Notes: generated from the sequence alone by a model not told the origin. DNA of 64,000 bases from VXYL01 sp965199875 (GCA_965199875.1 OZ241346.1:2976001-3040000), one strand, 5' to 3'. Shown: positions 1 to 9,347, numbered from the stretch's first letter. Translations and numbers: made by a program.

Positions 1-141
1 CGCGCCCACGGCAAGGACCACCACTCCCGCCGCGGCCTGATTCGCATGATCAACCGGCGGCGCAAGCTCTTGGACTATCTGCGCGGCAAGGATCGAGACC
101 GCTACGCAGCGCTGATCGCCCGCTTGGGGCTGCGCCGCTGA
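1..141 (+). CDS. rpsO: 30S ribosomal protein S15, C-terminal part
   Basis: The window opens inside this gene; 46 C-terminal codons remain before a TGA at 139-141. The visible peptide contains KDHHSRRGL, NRRRKLLDYL and the terminal RLGLRR, which are characteristic of bacterial S15. S15 binds 16S rRNA in the central domain and is an early assembly protein of the 30S subunit. It lies 68 bp upstream of pnp, the usual rpsO-pnp arrangement of gammaproteobacteria, where the two are often co-transcribed. Its start lies outside the window. Confidence 0.97.
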   Translation, partial: RAHGKDHHSRRGLIRMINRRRKLLDYLRGKDRDRYAALIARLGLRR

Positions 142-143
142 CG

Positions 144-184
144 CCGACGGAAACGTCGTCGGAGCAGCCGACGAACGTCGTCGG
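144..184 (+). promoter_or_regulatory. alternating hairpin arms in the rpsO-pnp intergenic leader
   Basis: Four complementary six-base arms alternate: CCGACG at 144-149, CGTCGG at 157-162, CCGACG at 168-173 and CGTCGG at 179-184. The strongest hairpin is 157-162 with 168-173 (5-base loop, extendable by one T-A pair), but arm 2 could pair with arm 1 and arm 3 with arm 4. There is no T-tract, so a simple intrinsic terminator is unlikely. In E. coli the pnp leader carries an RNase III-cleaved hairpin used for autoregulation by PNPase; a similar role here is inference. Confidence 0.4.
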
Positions 185-209
185 AACCGAACAACCGAAG
201 GAGAATGCA

Positions 210-2303
210 TTGAACCCAGTACGAGTAGAGTTCCAGTACGGCGAACATCGCGTCGTCTTGGAAGCGAACAAGATCGCCCGCCAGGCAACCGGCGCAGTGA
301 TGGCGTCGATGGGCGACACCACGGTGCTGTGTACCGTCGTGGCGAATCCCAAACCCAACCCAGGGCAGGACTTCTTCCCGCTTACCGTGAACTACCAGGA
401 GAAGTTCTACGCCGCGGGCAAGATTCCCGGCGGCTTCCCGCGCCGAGAAGGACGCCCGAGCGACAAGGAGACCCTGACCTCGCGGCTGATCGACCGGCCT
501 ATTCGGCCGCTGTTCCCGGACGGCTTCATGAACGCCGTGCAGGTGATCGCCACGGTGATGTCCGTGGACCGCGACATGGACCCGGACATCGTCGCCATGA
601 TCGGCAGCTCGGCGGCGCTGGCCGTCTCGGGCATCCCCTTCGCCGGGCCCATCGGCGCGGCCCGGGTCGGCTACCAGGACGGCCGCTATCTGTTGAATCC
701 CGGCTACGAGGCGCTGGCTTCCTCGGCCTTGAACATGGTGGTCGCCGGCACCCAGGCGGCCGTGCTGATGGTGGAGTCCGAGGCCAAGGAGCTGTCCGAG
801 GACCAGATGCTCGGCGGCGTGCTGTATGGCCATATGGAAATGCAAGCGGCGATTTCCGCCATCGACGAACTGGCCGCCGAGGCCGGCAAGCCGCGCTGGG
901 ACTTCCAGGCGCCGGCGAAGGACGAGGCGTTGGAAGGCAGGCTGCAACCCGCTCGCGAGGGCCTTGCCGAGGCCTACCGCGTCAGCGACAAGCAGCAGCG
1001 CCAGCAGGCCGTGCGCGAACTGCGCTCGGCGCTGATCGAGCAGCACGCCAGCGACGACGGCGAGTTCGATGCCGAGGCCGTTGCGGAAGCCTTCCACGCG
1101 CTGGAGAAGCAAGTGGTGCGCGCCAACATCCTGGACGGCAAGCCGCGCATCGACGGGCGCGACACCGGCACCGTGCGGCCCATTGCCGTGGAAGTGGGCA
1201 CCTTGCCGAGGACCCACGGCTCGGCGCTGTTCCAGCGCGGCGAAACCCAGGCCATCGTGGTGGCGACGCTGGGCACGCTGCGCGACGCCAAGCTGGTGGA
1301 AGGGCTGGACGGCACCTTCAAGGACAACTTCATGCTGCACTACAACTTTCCGCCGTATAGCGTCGGCGAGGAAGGCTTCCTCGGCAGCCCGAAACGGCGC
1401 GAGATCGGCCACGGACACTTGGCTCGCCGGGGCATCGCCGCCTGCCTGCCGAATGTCGACGACTTCCCCTACACGGTGCGCGTGGTCTCGGAAATCACCG
1501 AGAGCAACGGCTCCAGCTCGATGGCTTCGGTGTGCGGCAGTTCGCTGGCGCTGATGGACGCTGGCGTGCCGATGAAGGCGCCGGTGGCGGGCGTGGCCAT
1601 GGGCCTCGTGAAGGAAGGCGAACGCTTCGCCGTGCTCACCGACATCCTCGGCGACGAAGACCACCTCGGCGACATGGACTTCAAGGTGGCCGGCACCGCC
1701 GACGGCGTCACGGCGCTGCAGATGGACATCAAGATCGACGGCATCACCGAGCAGATCATGGAAACCGCCCTGGCCCAGGCCCACGAGGCGCGGCTGCACA
1801 TTCTGGGCGAGATGAACAAGGTGCTCTCGGCGTCCCGGCCAAGCGTCTCGGAAAACGCGCCGAGCATGGAGCTGCTGAAGGTGGACCCGGACAAGATCCG
1901 CGACATCATCGGCAAAGGCGGCGCGACGATCCGCTCCATCGTCGAGGAAACCGGCGCCGAAGTGGACGTGGAGGACGACGGCAGCGTGCGCATCTACGCC
2001 GAGGACGGCGCCGCCAAGGACGCCGCGGTCGCGCGCATTCAAGCCATCACCGCCGAGGCGGAGATCGGCAAGATCTACCGCGGCCGGGTGGCGAGCATTG
2101 TCGACTACGGCGCCTTCGTCAACATCCTGCCCGGCAAGGACGGCCTGCTGCACATCTCGCAGATCGCCAAGGAGCGCGTCGAGAAGGTGACGGACTACCT
2201 GCAAGAAGGCCAGGAAGTGGAAGTCGTGTGCCTGGACACCGACCAGCGCGGCCGCATCAAGCTCTCCATGAAGGAAGTGGCGAACTACGCCGCCGCCGAC
2301 TAG
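210..2303 (+). CDS. pnp: polyribonucleotide nucleotidyltransferase (PNPase)
   Basis: A 697-residue phosphorolytic 3'-5' exoribonuclease, the usual length for the family. It degrades mRNA with phosphate and is often part of the RNA degradosome. Two RNase PH-like domains are visible (about residues 1-215 and 305-540), the second with FAKRRE-like FLGSPKRREIGHG and the DILGDEDHLGDMDFKVAG block that holds the catalytic aspartates. A KH domain follows (IRDIIGKGGATIRSI, about 560-595) and then an S1 domain (GRVASIVDYGAFVNILPGKD, about 625-690). The start is TTG at 210, with AAGGAG about 7 bases upstream; the ATG at 204 is followed at once by a stop codon, so TTG is the only sensible start. Confidence 0.97.
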   Translation: MNPVRVEFQYGEHRVVLEANKIARQATGAVMASMGDTTVLCTVVANPKPNPGQDFFPLTVNYQEKFYAAGKIPGGFPRREGRPSDKETLTSRLIDRPIRPLFPDGFMNAVQVIATVMSVDRDMDPDIVAMIGSSAALAVSGIPFAGPIGAARVGYQDGRYLLNPGYEALASSALNMVVAGTQAAVLMVESEAKELSEDQMLGGVLYGHMEMQAAISAIDELAAEAGKPRWDFQAPAKDEALEGRLQPAREGLAEAYRVSDKQQRQQAVRELRSALIEQHASDDGEFDAEAVAEAFHALEKQVVRANILDGKPRIDGRDTGTVRPIAVEVGTLPRTHGSALFQRGETQAIVVATLGTLRDAKLVEGLDGTFKDNFMLHYNFPPYSVGEEGFLGSPKRREIGHGHLARRGIAACLPNVDDFPYTVRVVSEITESNGSSSMASVCGSSLALMDAGVPMKAPVAGVAMGLVKEGERFAVLTDILGDEDHLGDMDFKVAGTADGVTALQMDIKIDGITEQIMETALAQAHEARLHILGEMNKVLSASRPSVSENAPSMELLKVDPDKIRDIIGKGGATIRSIVEETGAEVDVEDDGSVRIYAEDGAAKDAAVARIQAITAEAEIGKIYRGRVASIVDYGAFVNILPGKDGLLHISQIAKERVEKVTDYLQEGQEVEVVCLDTDQRGRIKLSMKEVANYAAAD

Positions 2304-2477
2304 GCACTCAAACCTCTGTTTGGTGGGAGTTCCATTTGCGCCTGTTTGCGACCATTTGCTGCGGTTTGCGGCACGTCTGCAGCAGGCGGCAAACTTGCTG
2401 TGTGACGGTTGCAAGCGATTAGACTAGCAGGCGCTTCTCGCAACCATGCACTTGCCTCAAGAGCCCGGAGCCATTCC
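2304..2477. other. pnp-autotransporter intergenic region
   Basis: A 174-bp gap, more AT-rich than its surroundings. It holds several TTTGC repeats (about 2335-2369) and a possible hairpin between GTTTGCGGC (2364-2372) and GCGGCAAAC (2386-2394) with one mismatch. A weaker five-bp stem, CAAAC/GTTTG, sits at 2309-2322 just after the pnp stop. Neither has a clear T-tract. The stems may end the pnp transcript or precede the next promoter; I see no convincing -35/-10 pair. Confidence 0.35.
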
Positions 2478-5400
2478 ATGAGCTTTGCCACGAAGAGCAA
2501 CACCTGCCCCGGCGTCGTTGCCGCGCTGCGCCTGTCCATCGCCACCGTCTGGGTCGGCATGACGGCGGCAGCCTTCGCCGACGGTCACCTGACCTTCGGC
2601 GATGCCCGCGTGGAACCGCAGATCTACCGCGTCGGCACCGCGATCGAAGACCTGCTCCTGCCTTCGGCAAGCGGCGGCGAGGGCCCCACCCGCTACGCGC
2701 TCTCGCCGGCACTCCCCACGGGGCTCGACTACGACGAATCCATCTGTCTGGTGACGGGAACGCCCACCGAGGCGCTGGAGCAAACCACCTACACCCTCAC
2801 CGCGACGGACCGGAGCGGCGAAACCGCCACGCTCAGCTTCACCATCGAAGTACAGCCGGACCAGATGCCCACCTTCGGCGACGCCGCCATCGAGCCGCAG
2901 ATCCATCGTGTCGGCAGCCCGATCGAACCGCTGACGCTGCCCACGGCCAGCGACGGCGACGGCGAGTTGTCCTACGCGCTGATGCCGGCGCTGCCTGCGG
3001 GGCTGGCCTTCGATGCTGCGGCGCGAAGGATCGCTGGCACCCCGCGGGAAGCATCGGCGCGGGCCGCCTACGCGTGGACGGCCACGGACGAAGACGGCGA
3101 CACCGCGACACTGGCGTTCATGCTGGAAGTGGAACCCGACCGGATGCCCGCGTTCGGCGATGCCGCCATCGAGCCGCAGGTCTATCGGGTGGGCAGCCCG
3201 GTGGAGGAAACGCTGCCGATGGCCAGCGACGGCGACGGCGAGCTGTCCTACGCGGTGACGCCGGGACTGCCTGCGGGGCTGGCCTTCGATGCCGTGGCGC
3301 GCCGCATCGCCGGCACGCCGGAGGAAGCATCGGCGCGGGCCAGCTACGCGCTGACCGCGACGGACGAGGACGGCGACACCGCGACGCTGGCGTTCATGCT
3401 GGAGGTGGAACCCGACCGGATGCCCGCGTTCGGCGACGCGGCCATCGAGCCGCAGGTCTATCGGGTGGGCAGCCCGGTGGAGGAGACGCTGCCGATGGCC
3501 AGCGATGGCGACGGCGAGCTGTCCTACGCGCTGACACCGGGGCTGCCTGCGGGGCTGGCCTTCGATGCCGCGGCGCGCCGCATCGCCGGCACGCCGGAGG
3601 AAGCATCGGCGCGGGCCAGCTACGCGCTGACCGTCACGGACGAGGACGGCGACACCGCGACGCTGGCGTTCATGCTGGAGGTGGAACCCGACCGGATGCC
3701 CGCGTTCGGCGATGCGGCCATCGAGCCGCAGGTCTATCGGGTGGGCAGCCCGGTGGAGGAGACGCTGCCGATGGCCAGCGACGGCGACGGGGAGCTGTCC
3801 TACGCGCTGACGCCGGGGCTGCCTGCGGGGCTGGCCTTCGATGCCGCGGCGCGCCGCATCGCCGGCACGCCGGAGGAGGCGTCGGCGCGGGCCAGCTACG
3901 CGTTGACCGTCACGGACGAGGACGGCGACACCGCGCAACTCGCGTTCATGCTGGAAGTTGAACCCGACCTGATGCCCACCTTCGGCGACGCCGCGGTTGC
4001 GCCGCAGAGCTACCACGCCGGCACGGCCATCGTCGATCTGCTGCTGCCGGCGGCTTCCGGCGGCGATGGCGAACTGATGTACATGGTGACGCCGATGCCG
4101 CCAATGGGCCTGTCGTTCGACTCCGCAGCGCGCTCCATCGCCGGCACGCCGGAGGTAGAGTCCCCGGCCACGGAATACACGCTGACGGCGACCGACGAAG
4201 ACGGCGATACCGCGACGCTTGCCTTCACCATCGAAGTGGGCATGGCGATCACCGTTTCCATCGCCGCCAGCGCCTCGGCGCCCGAAGGCCAGACGCTGTC
4301 GTTTCCGGTGACGCTGTCCGACGCCGCCGGGGTGCCGATCACGGTTGCCTACGCAACCGCCGACGGCACGGCGCGGGCCGGCGAGGACTACACGTCGATG
4401 AGCGGCACGCTGACCTTCGCGGCGGGGGAGACGTCCCTCGCCATCAACGTCGCCGTGATGGCGGATCCGCGCCCGGAACACGACGAGACCTTCAGCATCC
4501 GCTTGAGCAATCCCGTCAACGCATCGCTCGGCAACGCCACCGCCACCGGCACGATTGCCGACGACGACACCGAGCAGGTGCGCGGCGGCGCCTTGAGCGT
4601 GTCGCTGGCGGCGTTTGGCCGCACCGCGGCTTCGGACGCCGTGGAGACCATTGCCGGCCGCTTCCAAGAGGGGCCGCCGGTAGGCAGCCGAGCGACCATC
4701 GGCGGCCGCCAGTTCACCTTCGGCGGCGGTCGCGCCGAGTTGGGACAGGCCGCGGCGGCCGTGCTCGGCGCGTTCGCGGCCAGCAGAACGCCCTCCGGCT
4801 TCCACGTCGGCGCGAACGACCTGGCGCACGGTCCGTTCGGCGCCGCCGGCACGTTCGGCTGGACGACGCCGACCTCTGCGCCAAGCCCGTTCCGGACGTC
4901 TTCCTTCGACTTGAACTTCGGCGGTTCCACGGCGGACGCCGCATCGCCGTGGACGCTGTGGGGGCGGGCGAGCGCCAACCGCTTCTCCGGGCAGCCCGAC
5001 GCCATGCACCTCGATGGCGATGTCAACACCGGCTATCTGGGCATCGACGCCCTGCTGCCGCGCAACGTGCGCGTCGGCGTGGCGGTGGCGCGCAGCAGCG
5101 GAGACATCGACTACCGCATGGACGGCGTCACCGACGGCGAACTGGACTTGCAGCTGACCAGCATCCTGCCCTACGTGCACTGGACGCTCTGCAACGGCGT
5201 CGATCTGTGGGCGATGGCCGGCAGCGGCAGCGGCGAAGCGACGTTGATGGACGAGGTCGGCGAGGTCGACTCCGACATCGACATGCGGCTGGCCGCGTTC
5301 GGCGTTCGCCAGCAGCTCAGCGCTTGGCGGGGTCTCGACATGGCCGTCAAGGCCGACGCTTTCGCCACGTCCCTTGGCGCCGACGCGGTGGCCGACGAGC

Positions 5401-6110
5401 TGGCGCAAGCCGAGGCCGACGTGCGGCGCATCCGGGTGATGCTTGAAGGCCGTCGGGAGCTGCAGAGCACCGAACGGTCCAGGCTCGGCGCCAGCTTCGA
5501 GCTGGGCGGCCGCCTCGACGGCGGCGACGCCGAGACCGGCTTCGGCACGGAACTCGGCGGTGGACTGGACTACCGCCATGCCGCCGGACTTTCGCTGCGC
5601 GCCAAGGGCCGCTATCTGCTGGCGCACTCCGAAAGCGAGTTCGAGGACTGGGGCTTGAGCGTTGCCGTGGAACTGGACCCCGGCGCCGCCGGCAGCGGCG
5701 CCACGTTCCGCCTGGCGCCGGCCTGGGGAACGCCAGCCAGCGACGCGGCGAGCCTGTGGCGCAGCGAACGGCTGGTGGGCCAGCGCCTTGGCCTGCGGCG
5801 GCCCGACTCCGCCCGTCTCGACATGGAGCTCGGCTACGGCTTCGCGCTGCCCGAAGCGGGCCAGGTGCGGCTCTACGGCGCGCTGTCGGGAGACGCGCTC
5901 TACGGGCGCCACTACCGCTTCGGCGGCCTGAGCGAATCCGTGGCCGGGTTGCAGTGGAGCGTCGAACTCGATCGTGCGCAGCGCCTCGACGGGCGGCCCG
6001 ACCACGGCATTCTGTTCACCTTCGGGCGCGGCCCGCTGCTGGGCGGAACGAGCGGCCACCAAGGCCGACACGGAACGTCGGCGCTGCCGTTCGGGCAGAC
6101 CACGCACTGA
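2478..6110 (+). CDS. autotransporter-like surface protein with Ig-like repeats and a Calx-beta domain
   Basis: A 1210-residue predicted secreted protein. ATG at 2478 follows GGAG at good spacing; the reading frame is open further upstream but without a better start. Residues 1 to about 36 form a signal peptide ending near AAAFA. Six repeats of 92-93 residues start at about residues 40, 133, 226, 318, 410 and 502. Each begins FGDA, contains LPxGLxFD and IAGTP, and ends TDEDGDTATLAF, the pattern of putative Ig (He_PIG/cadherin-like) folds. A Calx-beta domain follows (about 590-700, with TADGTARAGEDYTS). Residues from about 820 look like an autotransporter beta-barrel (WGRAS, GYLGIDALLP, alternating strands). 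The chain runs about 25 residues past the last aromatic-ended strand, which is unusual because barrels normally end in F. Role: adhesion or surface display, inferred from architecture. Confidence 0.8.
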   Translation: MSFATKSNTCPGVVAALRLSIATVWVGMTAAAFADGHLTFGDARVEPQIYRVGTAIEDLLLPSASGGEGPTRYALSPALPTGLDYDESICLVTGTPTEALEQTTYTLTATDRSGETATLSFTIEVQPDQMPTFGDAAIEPQIHRVGSPIEPLTLPTASDGDGELSYALMPALPAGLAFDAAARRIAGTPREASARAAYAWTATDEDGDTATLAFMLEVEPDRMPAFGDAAIEPQVYRVGSPVEETLPMASDGDGELSYAVTPGLPAGLAFDAVARRIAGTPEEASARASYALTATDEDGDTATLAFMLEVEPDRMPAFGDAAIEPQVYRVGSPVEETLPMASDGDGELSYALTPGLPAGLAFDAAARRIAGTPEEASARASYALTVTDEDGDTATLAFMLEVEPDRMPAFGDAAIEPQVYRVGSPVEETLPMASDGDGELSYALTPGLPAGLAFDAAARRIAGTPEEASARASYALTVTDEDGDTAQLAFMLEVEPDLMPTFGDAAVAPQSYHAGTAIVDLLLPAASGGDGELMYMVTPMPPMGLSFDSAARSIAGTPEVESPATEYTLTATDEDGDTATLAFTIEVGMAITVSIAASASAPEGQTLSFPVTLSDAAGVPITVAYATADGTARAGEDYTSMSGTLTFAAGETSLAINVAVMADPRPEHDETFSIRLSNPVNASLGNATATGTIADDDTEQVRGGALSVSLAAFGRTAASDAVETIAGRFQEGPPVGSRATIGGRQFTFGGGRAELGQAAAAVLGAFAASRTPSGFHVGANDLAHGPFGAAGTFGWTTPTSAPSPFRTSSFDLNFGGSTADAASPWTLWGRASANRFSGQPDAMHLDGDVNTGYLGIDALLPRNVRVGVAVARSSGDIDYRMDGVTDGELDLQLTSILPYVHWTLCNGVDLWAMAGSGSGEATLMDEVGEVDSDIDMRLAAFGVRQQLSAWRGLDMAVKADAFATSLGADAVADELAQAEADVRRIRVMLEGRRELQSTERSRLGASFELGGRLDGGDAETGFGTELGGGLDYRHAAGLSLRAKGRYLLAHSESEFEDWGLSVAVELDPGAAGSGATFRLAPAWGTPASDAASLWRSERLVGQRLGLRRPDSARLDMELGYGFALPEAGQVRLYGALSGDALYGRHYRFGGLSESVAGLQWSVELDRAQRLDGRPDHGILFTFGRGPLLGGTSGHQGRHGTSALPFGQTTH
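2595..4244 (+). repeat. six tandem Ig-like coding repeats, three nearly identical
   Basis: In-frame repeat units start at 2595, 2874, 3153, 3429, 3705 and 3981. The first two are 279 bp and the next three exactly 276 bp, each beginning at the codons for FGD. The units at 3153, 3429 and 3705 (to 3980) are almost identical at DNA level, differing at scattered bases. Units 1, 2 and 6 are more diverged. This pattern suggests recent expansion by unequal recombination in the middle of the array. Confidence 0.85.
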
Positions 6111-6142
6111 CGGGAGCGCTCAAGGGCGAAACGGGGGCACGA

Positions 6143-7234
6143 GTGGCAGACGACTTGATTCGCACGCTCGACGAGTTCGAGGCGGAATACCGGAAGGGCA
6201 TCGGCGCCGTGCTGCCCCACCGTCCGGCCAAGCAGGCGAACTTGGACAACATCCGCCGTTTCGGCGACGGCGCCGGCGACTACAACCCGCTGTGGCGGGA
6301 CGAAGCCCGCGCCGCCAAGAGCCGCTTCGGCATGATCACCGCGCCGCCGCCCTTCCTGTACAGCGTCACGCTGGGCGTCGTCGCCGGAGAAACCGGCGCC
6401 ATCGACCGGCGGCGCGTGTCGACCCGGTATTTGCCGGTGAACTACGCAGGGGCGGAGATCCAGTTCATCCGCCCCATCTGGCGCGACGACGTCGTCACCG
6501 CCACGGAGCAAGTCGGCGAAACCACCCGCAAGCGAAGCCGGCGCATCGGCGCCATCAACTTCAACACCGGCCTGGTGACCTTCACCAACCAGCGCCGCGA
6601 GGTGGTGGCGACCATCAAGACGCTCATGGCGCGCTACGAGAACACCGGCCATACCTTGGAGTACGACCGCGGCGCTGGCGGCGGCAGTACCGCCGAAGCG
6701 GTCGTAGAGCCGGCGGATCCGCTGGTCTGGGAGCGCCAGCGACGCGGCGCCGAGCCCCGCTATTTCGAGGACGTGGCCGAGGGCGAGGCCATCGACTCCT
6801 TGCAGAAGGGCACCTACTCGGTCACCGAGCTGTTCCTGTTCACCCACGGCGTGCTCGGCACCGGCAGGAGTTCCCGCGTCGCCTTGCAGGCCGAAGGTTC
6901 GGCGGATCTCGGCGGCGGCGGACGCTTCGACGCCGAACACGCGCAGAAGCGCCGCAACATGCCGGGCCAGTTCGACTACGGCCCGCAGCGCGTCTGCTGG
7001 CTGAGCCAGATCGTCACCGACTGGATGGGCGACGACGGCGTGCTGAAGAGCCTGCGCGCGTCGATTCGACATCCGAACGTCGTCGGCGACACCAATACTC
7101 TGCATGGCGAAGTCGCGCGCAAGTTCGTCGCCGACGGCGAGCATCTGGTCGAACTGCACGTGCGCAACGAGAACCAGTCCGGACTGGCCACGGCCCTCGG
7201 CAGCGCGGTGGTGGCGCTGCCGTCGAGGGCCTAG
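6143..7234 (+). CDS. MaoC-like / FAS1-type hot-dog dehydratase
   Basis: A 363-residue double hot-dog protein. The first half has FGDGAGDYNPLWRDE and the APPPFLYS segment, typical of the MaoC-like N-terminal (FAS1-type dehydratase) domain that hydrates or dehydrates enoyl thioesters; the second half (about 205-355) repeats the fold with FEDVAEGEAIDSL. The chosen start is GTG at 6143, 32 bp after the autotransporter stop; the ribosome binding site is weak and the frame is open upstream, so the start is uncertain. The partner substrate (acyl-CoA or a mesaconyl-type thioester) cannot be told from the sequence. Neighbouring oxidoreductase and sulfatase genes suggest an accessory catabolic cluster. 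Confidence 0.75.
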   Translation: MADDLIRTLDEFEAEYRKGIGAVLPHRPAKQANLDNIRRFGDGAGDYNPLWRDEARAAKSRFGMITAPPPFLYSVTLGVVAGETGAIDRRRVSTRYLPVNYAGAEIQFIRPIWRDDVVTATEQVGETTRKRSRRIGAINFNTGLVTFTNQRREVVATIKTLMARYENTGHTLEYDRGAGGGSTAEAVVEPADPLVWERQRRGAEPRYFEDVAEGEAIDSLQKGTYSVTELFLFTHGVLGTGRSSRVALQAEGSADLGGGGRFDAEHAQKRRNMPGQFDYGPQRVCWLSQIVTDWMGDDGVLKSLRASIRHPNVVGDTNTLHGEVARKFVADGEHLVELHVRNENQSGLATALGSAVVALPSRA

Positions 7235-7294
7235 CGACCACCGGGCCCGGTCCTCGATCACGCCGCAGCGCACGTCGGGAGGGAGGCGGAACCC

Positions 7295-9289
7295 ATGTCA
7301 ACGCGCTGGGGAATCCTGGCCACCGGGCGCATCGCCCGCCAGCTGGCCGGCGCGATCGTCGCTTCCGACGGTTCCGAACTCGTCGCCGTCGGCAGCCGTT
7401 CCCAGGAGGCTGCGGATGCCTTCGCCAGCGACTACGGCATTGCCGCCCACGGCAGCTATCAGGCGCTTCTCGAAGACGACGTCGACGCGATCTACGTCGC
7501 CACGCCGCACCCGCAGCACGCCGAGTGGACCATCAAGGCGCTTGAGGCCGGCAAGGCGGTGCTGTGCGAAAAGCCGCTCGGCGTCAACCACGCCGAGGTG
7601 ATGGCGATGGTCGAGACGGCAGCGTTCCACAGCCGCTTTCTGATGGAAGCCTTCATGTACCGGGTGCATCCGCAGACCGCCAAGCTGCTGGAACTCCTGC
7701 GCGACGGTGCCATCGGCGAGGTGCGGCAGGTCGATGCCAGCCACGGCTTCGCCGCGCCCTACAACCCCGAAAGCCGTCTGTACGGCAACGAACTGGCCGG
7801 CGGCGGCATCATGGACGTCGGCTGCTATCCGGTGTCCATGGCGCGCCTCGTCGCCGGCGAAGAACCGGCCGAGGTCGCCGGCTTCGCCACCTTGGGCGAA
7901 ACCGGCGTCGACCGCTGGGCGGCGGCGCTCTTCAAGTTTCCAAGCGGCCTGATCGCCCGGCTGGCCACCGCCGTCTCGCTGCCCTTGGACAACACCGTGG
8001 GGGTGTTCGGCAGCCATGGCGCCATCCACGTTCAACGCCCGTGGTTCGGTGCTCGCCCCAACGGCGAGTGGAGTTTCGATCTCGTTCGCGGCGGCAAGCG
8101 CGAAACCATAGGCGGCGTCGCCAAGCCGATCTACGTCCTGGAAGTGGAGGAGGTTGCGGCGGCGCTGGCGGCCGGGCGTCTCGAGTCGCCCCGCATGACC
8201 TGGCAGGACAGCCTGGGCCAGGCCCAGGCCTTGGACCGCTGGCGCCGGCAGGCGCAGGTGCAGTTCGACTTCGAGACGTCGGAGCGCCAGACCGTGCCGG
8301 TCCACGGGCGCCCCTTGAGCGTGCGCCGGCAAGCCATGCGCTACGGCAGCATGGCGGCCTTCGACAAGCCAATCGCCCGTCTGGTGATGGGTTGCGACAA
8401 CCAGCCCACCGCCAAGCACGCCGCGGTGATGTTCGACAACTACTACGAGTACGGCGGCAACGCCTTCGACACCGCGCACATCTACGGCGGCGGACGCATG
8501 GAGCAACTCCTCGGCGCATGGATGAAGCATCGCGGCGTGCGCGAACGGGTGGTGGTCATCGGCAAAGGAGCGCACACCCCGGCGAACTTCCCGGAGCGCA
8601 TCCATGAACAGCTCGCCATCTCCCTCGAACGCCTGCAAAGCGACCATGTGGACCTGTACTTCGTGCATCGGGACAACCCCGATGTCGACGTCGGCGAGTG
8701 GATCGACGCGTTGAACGCCGAACGCGACGCCGGCCGCATCACGGCCTTCGGCGCCTCGAACTGGTCCCTCGCGCGGGTGCAGGCGGCGAACGCCTACGCC
8801 CGGCGGAACGGCAGAGCGCCTTTCGCCGCGGTGTCCAACAACTTCAGCCTGGCGCGCATGGTGCAGCCGGTGTGGCCGGGCTGCGTGGCCGCTTCGGACG
8901 CCGACTGGCGCGCTTGGCTGGCCGAAGAGCAAATGCCGCTCTTTCCCTGGTCCAGCCAGGCGCGGGGCTTCTTCACCGAACGCTTCGACGCGCTGCGCAC
9001 CGATGCGGCGTCCGGCGTGGACGTCGGTTTCGGCCATCAGCCGAGCGACGACGAAGTGCGCCGCTGCTGGTTTGCCGAGGACAACTTCGCCCGCCGCGCC
9101 CGCGCCGCCGAACTGGCGGCGCAAGAGGGCGTCGAGCCCATTCACATCGCGCTTGCCTACGTGCTCAATCAGCCGTTCCCGTGCTTCGCCCTGATCGGCC
9201 CGCGCACCCTTGCGGAAACGCGCAGTTCGCTGCGGGCGCTCGCCGTGGAACTCGGCGACGAAGAGCGTCGCTGGCTGAACGGCGAATGA
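7295..9289 (+). CDS. fused Gfo/Idh/MocA oxidoreductase and aldo/keto reductase
   Basis: One 664-residue frame joins two oxidoreductases that are normally separate proteins. Residues 1 to about 330 are Gfo/Idh/MocA type: a Rossmann start (GILATGRIARQLA), the EKPLGV motif near residue 95 and GGGIMDVGCYP. Residues from about 348 are an aldo/keto reductase with the tetrad D392 and Y397 (FDTAHIYGGG), K424 (VVIGKGAH) and H458 (LYFVHRDN). ATG at 7295 has a strong GGGAGGGAGG upstream. There is no stop or strong internal ribosome site at the junction. Both halves are NAD(P)-dependent sugar or polyol dehydrogenase families; coupled oxidation and reduction of one sugar substrate is inference. Confidence 0.85.
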   Translation: MSTRWGILATGRIARQLAGAIVASDGSELVAVGSRSQEAADAFASDYGIAAHGSYQALLEDDVDAIYVATPHPQHAEWTIKALEAGKAVLCEKPLGVNHAEVMAMVETAAFHSRFLMEAFMYRVHPQTAKLLELLRDGAIGEVRQVDASHGFAAPYNPESRLYGNELAGGGIMDVGCYPVSMARLVAGEEPAEVAGFATLGETGVDRWAAALFKFPSGLIARLATAVSLPLDNTVGVFGSHGAIHVQRPWFGARPNGEWSFDLVRGGKRETIGGVAKPIYVLEVEEVAAALAAGRLESPRMTWQDSLGQAQALDRWRRQAQVQFDFETSERQTVPVHGRPLSVRRQAMRYGSMAAFDKPIARLVMGCDNQPTAKHAAVMFDNYYEYGGNAFDTAHIYGGGRMEQLLGAWMKHRGVRERVVVIGKGAHTPANFPERIHEQLAISLERLQSDHVDLYFVHRDNPDVDVGEWIDALNAERDAGRITAFGASNWSLARVQAANAYARRNGRAPFAAVSNNFSLARMVQPVWPGCVAASDADWRAWLAEEQMPLFPWSSQARGFFTERFDALRTDAASGVDVGFGHQPSDDEVRRCWFAEDNFARRARAAELAAQEGVEPIHIALAYVLNQPFPCFALIGPRTLAETRSSLRALAVELGDEERRWLNGE

Positions 9290-9347
9290 GACGGCCACGA
9301 GCGCAACCGAAAACGAACGAGCCGCGCAAGACGCGCAAGGAGACCCC

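Noticed and set aside
102..2414. A 770-codon open frame antisense to pnp
   Set aside because: PNPase is unmistakable on the plus strand; the antisense frame is a high-GC shadow.
3153..3980. Near-identical 276-bp repeats considered as a CRISPR-like array
   Set aside because: They are in-frame coding units without short repeats or variable spacers.
2457..6107. A 1216-codon open frame antisense to the autotransporter
   Set aside because: It is a GC-rich frame shadow: the sense frame has a signal peptide, repeats and a barrel, while the antisense translation is arginine- and histidine-rich without domains.
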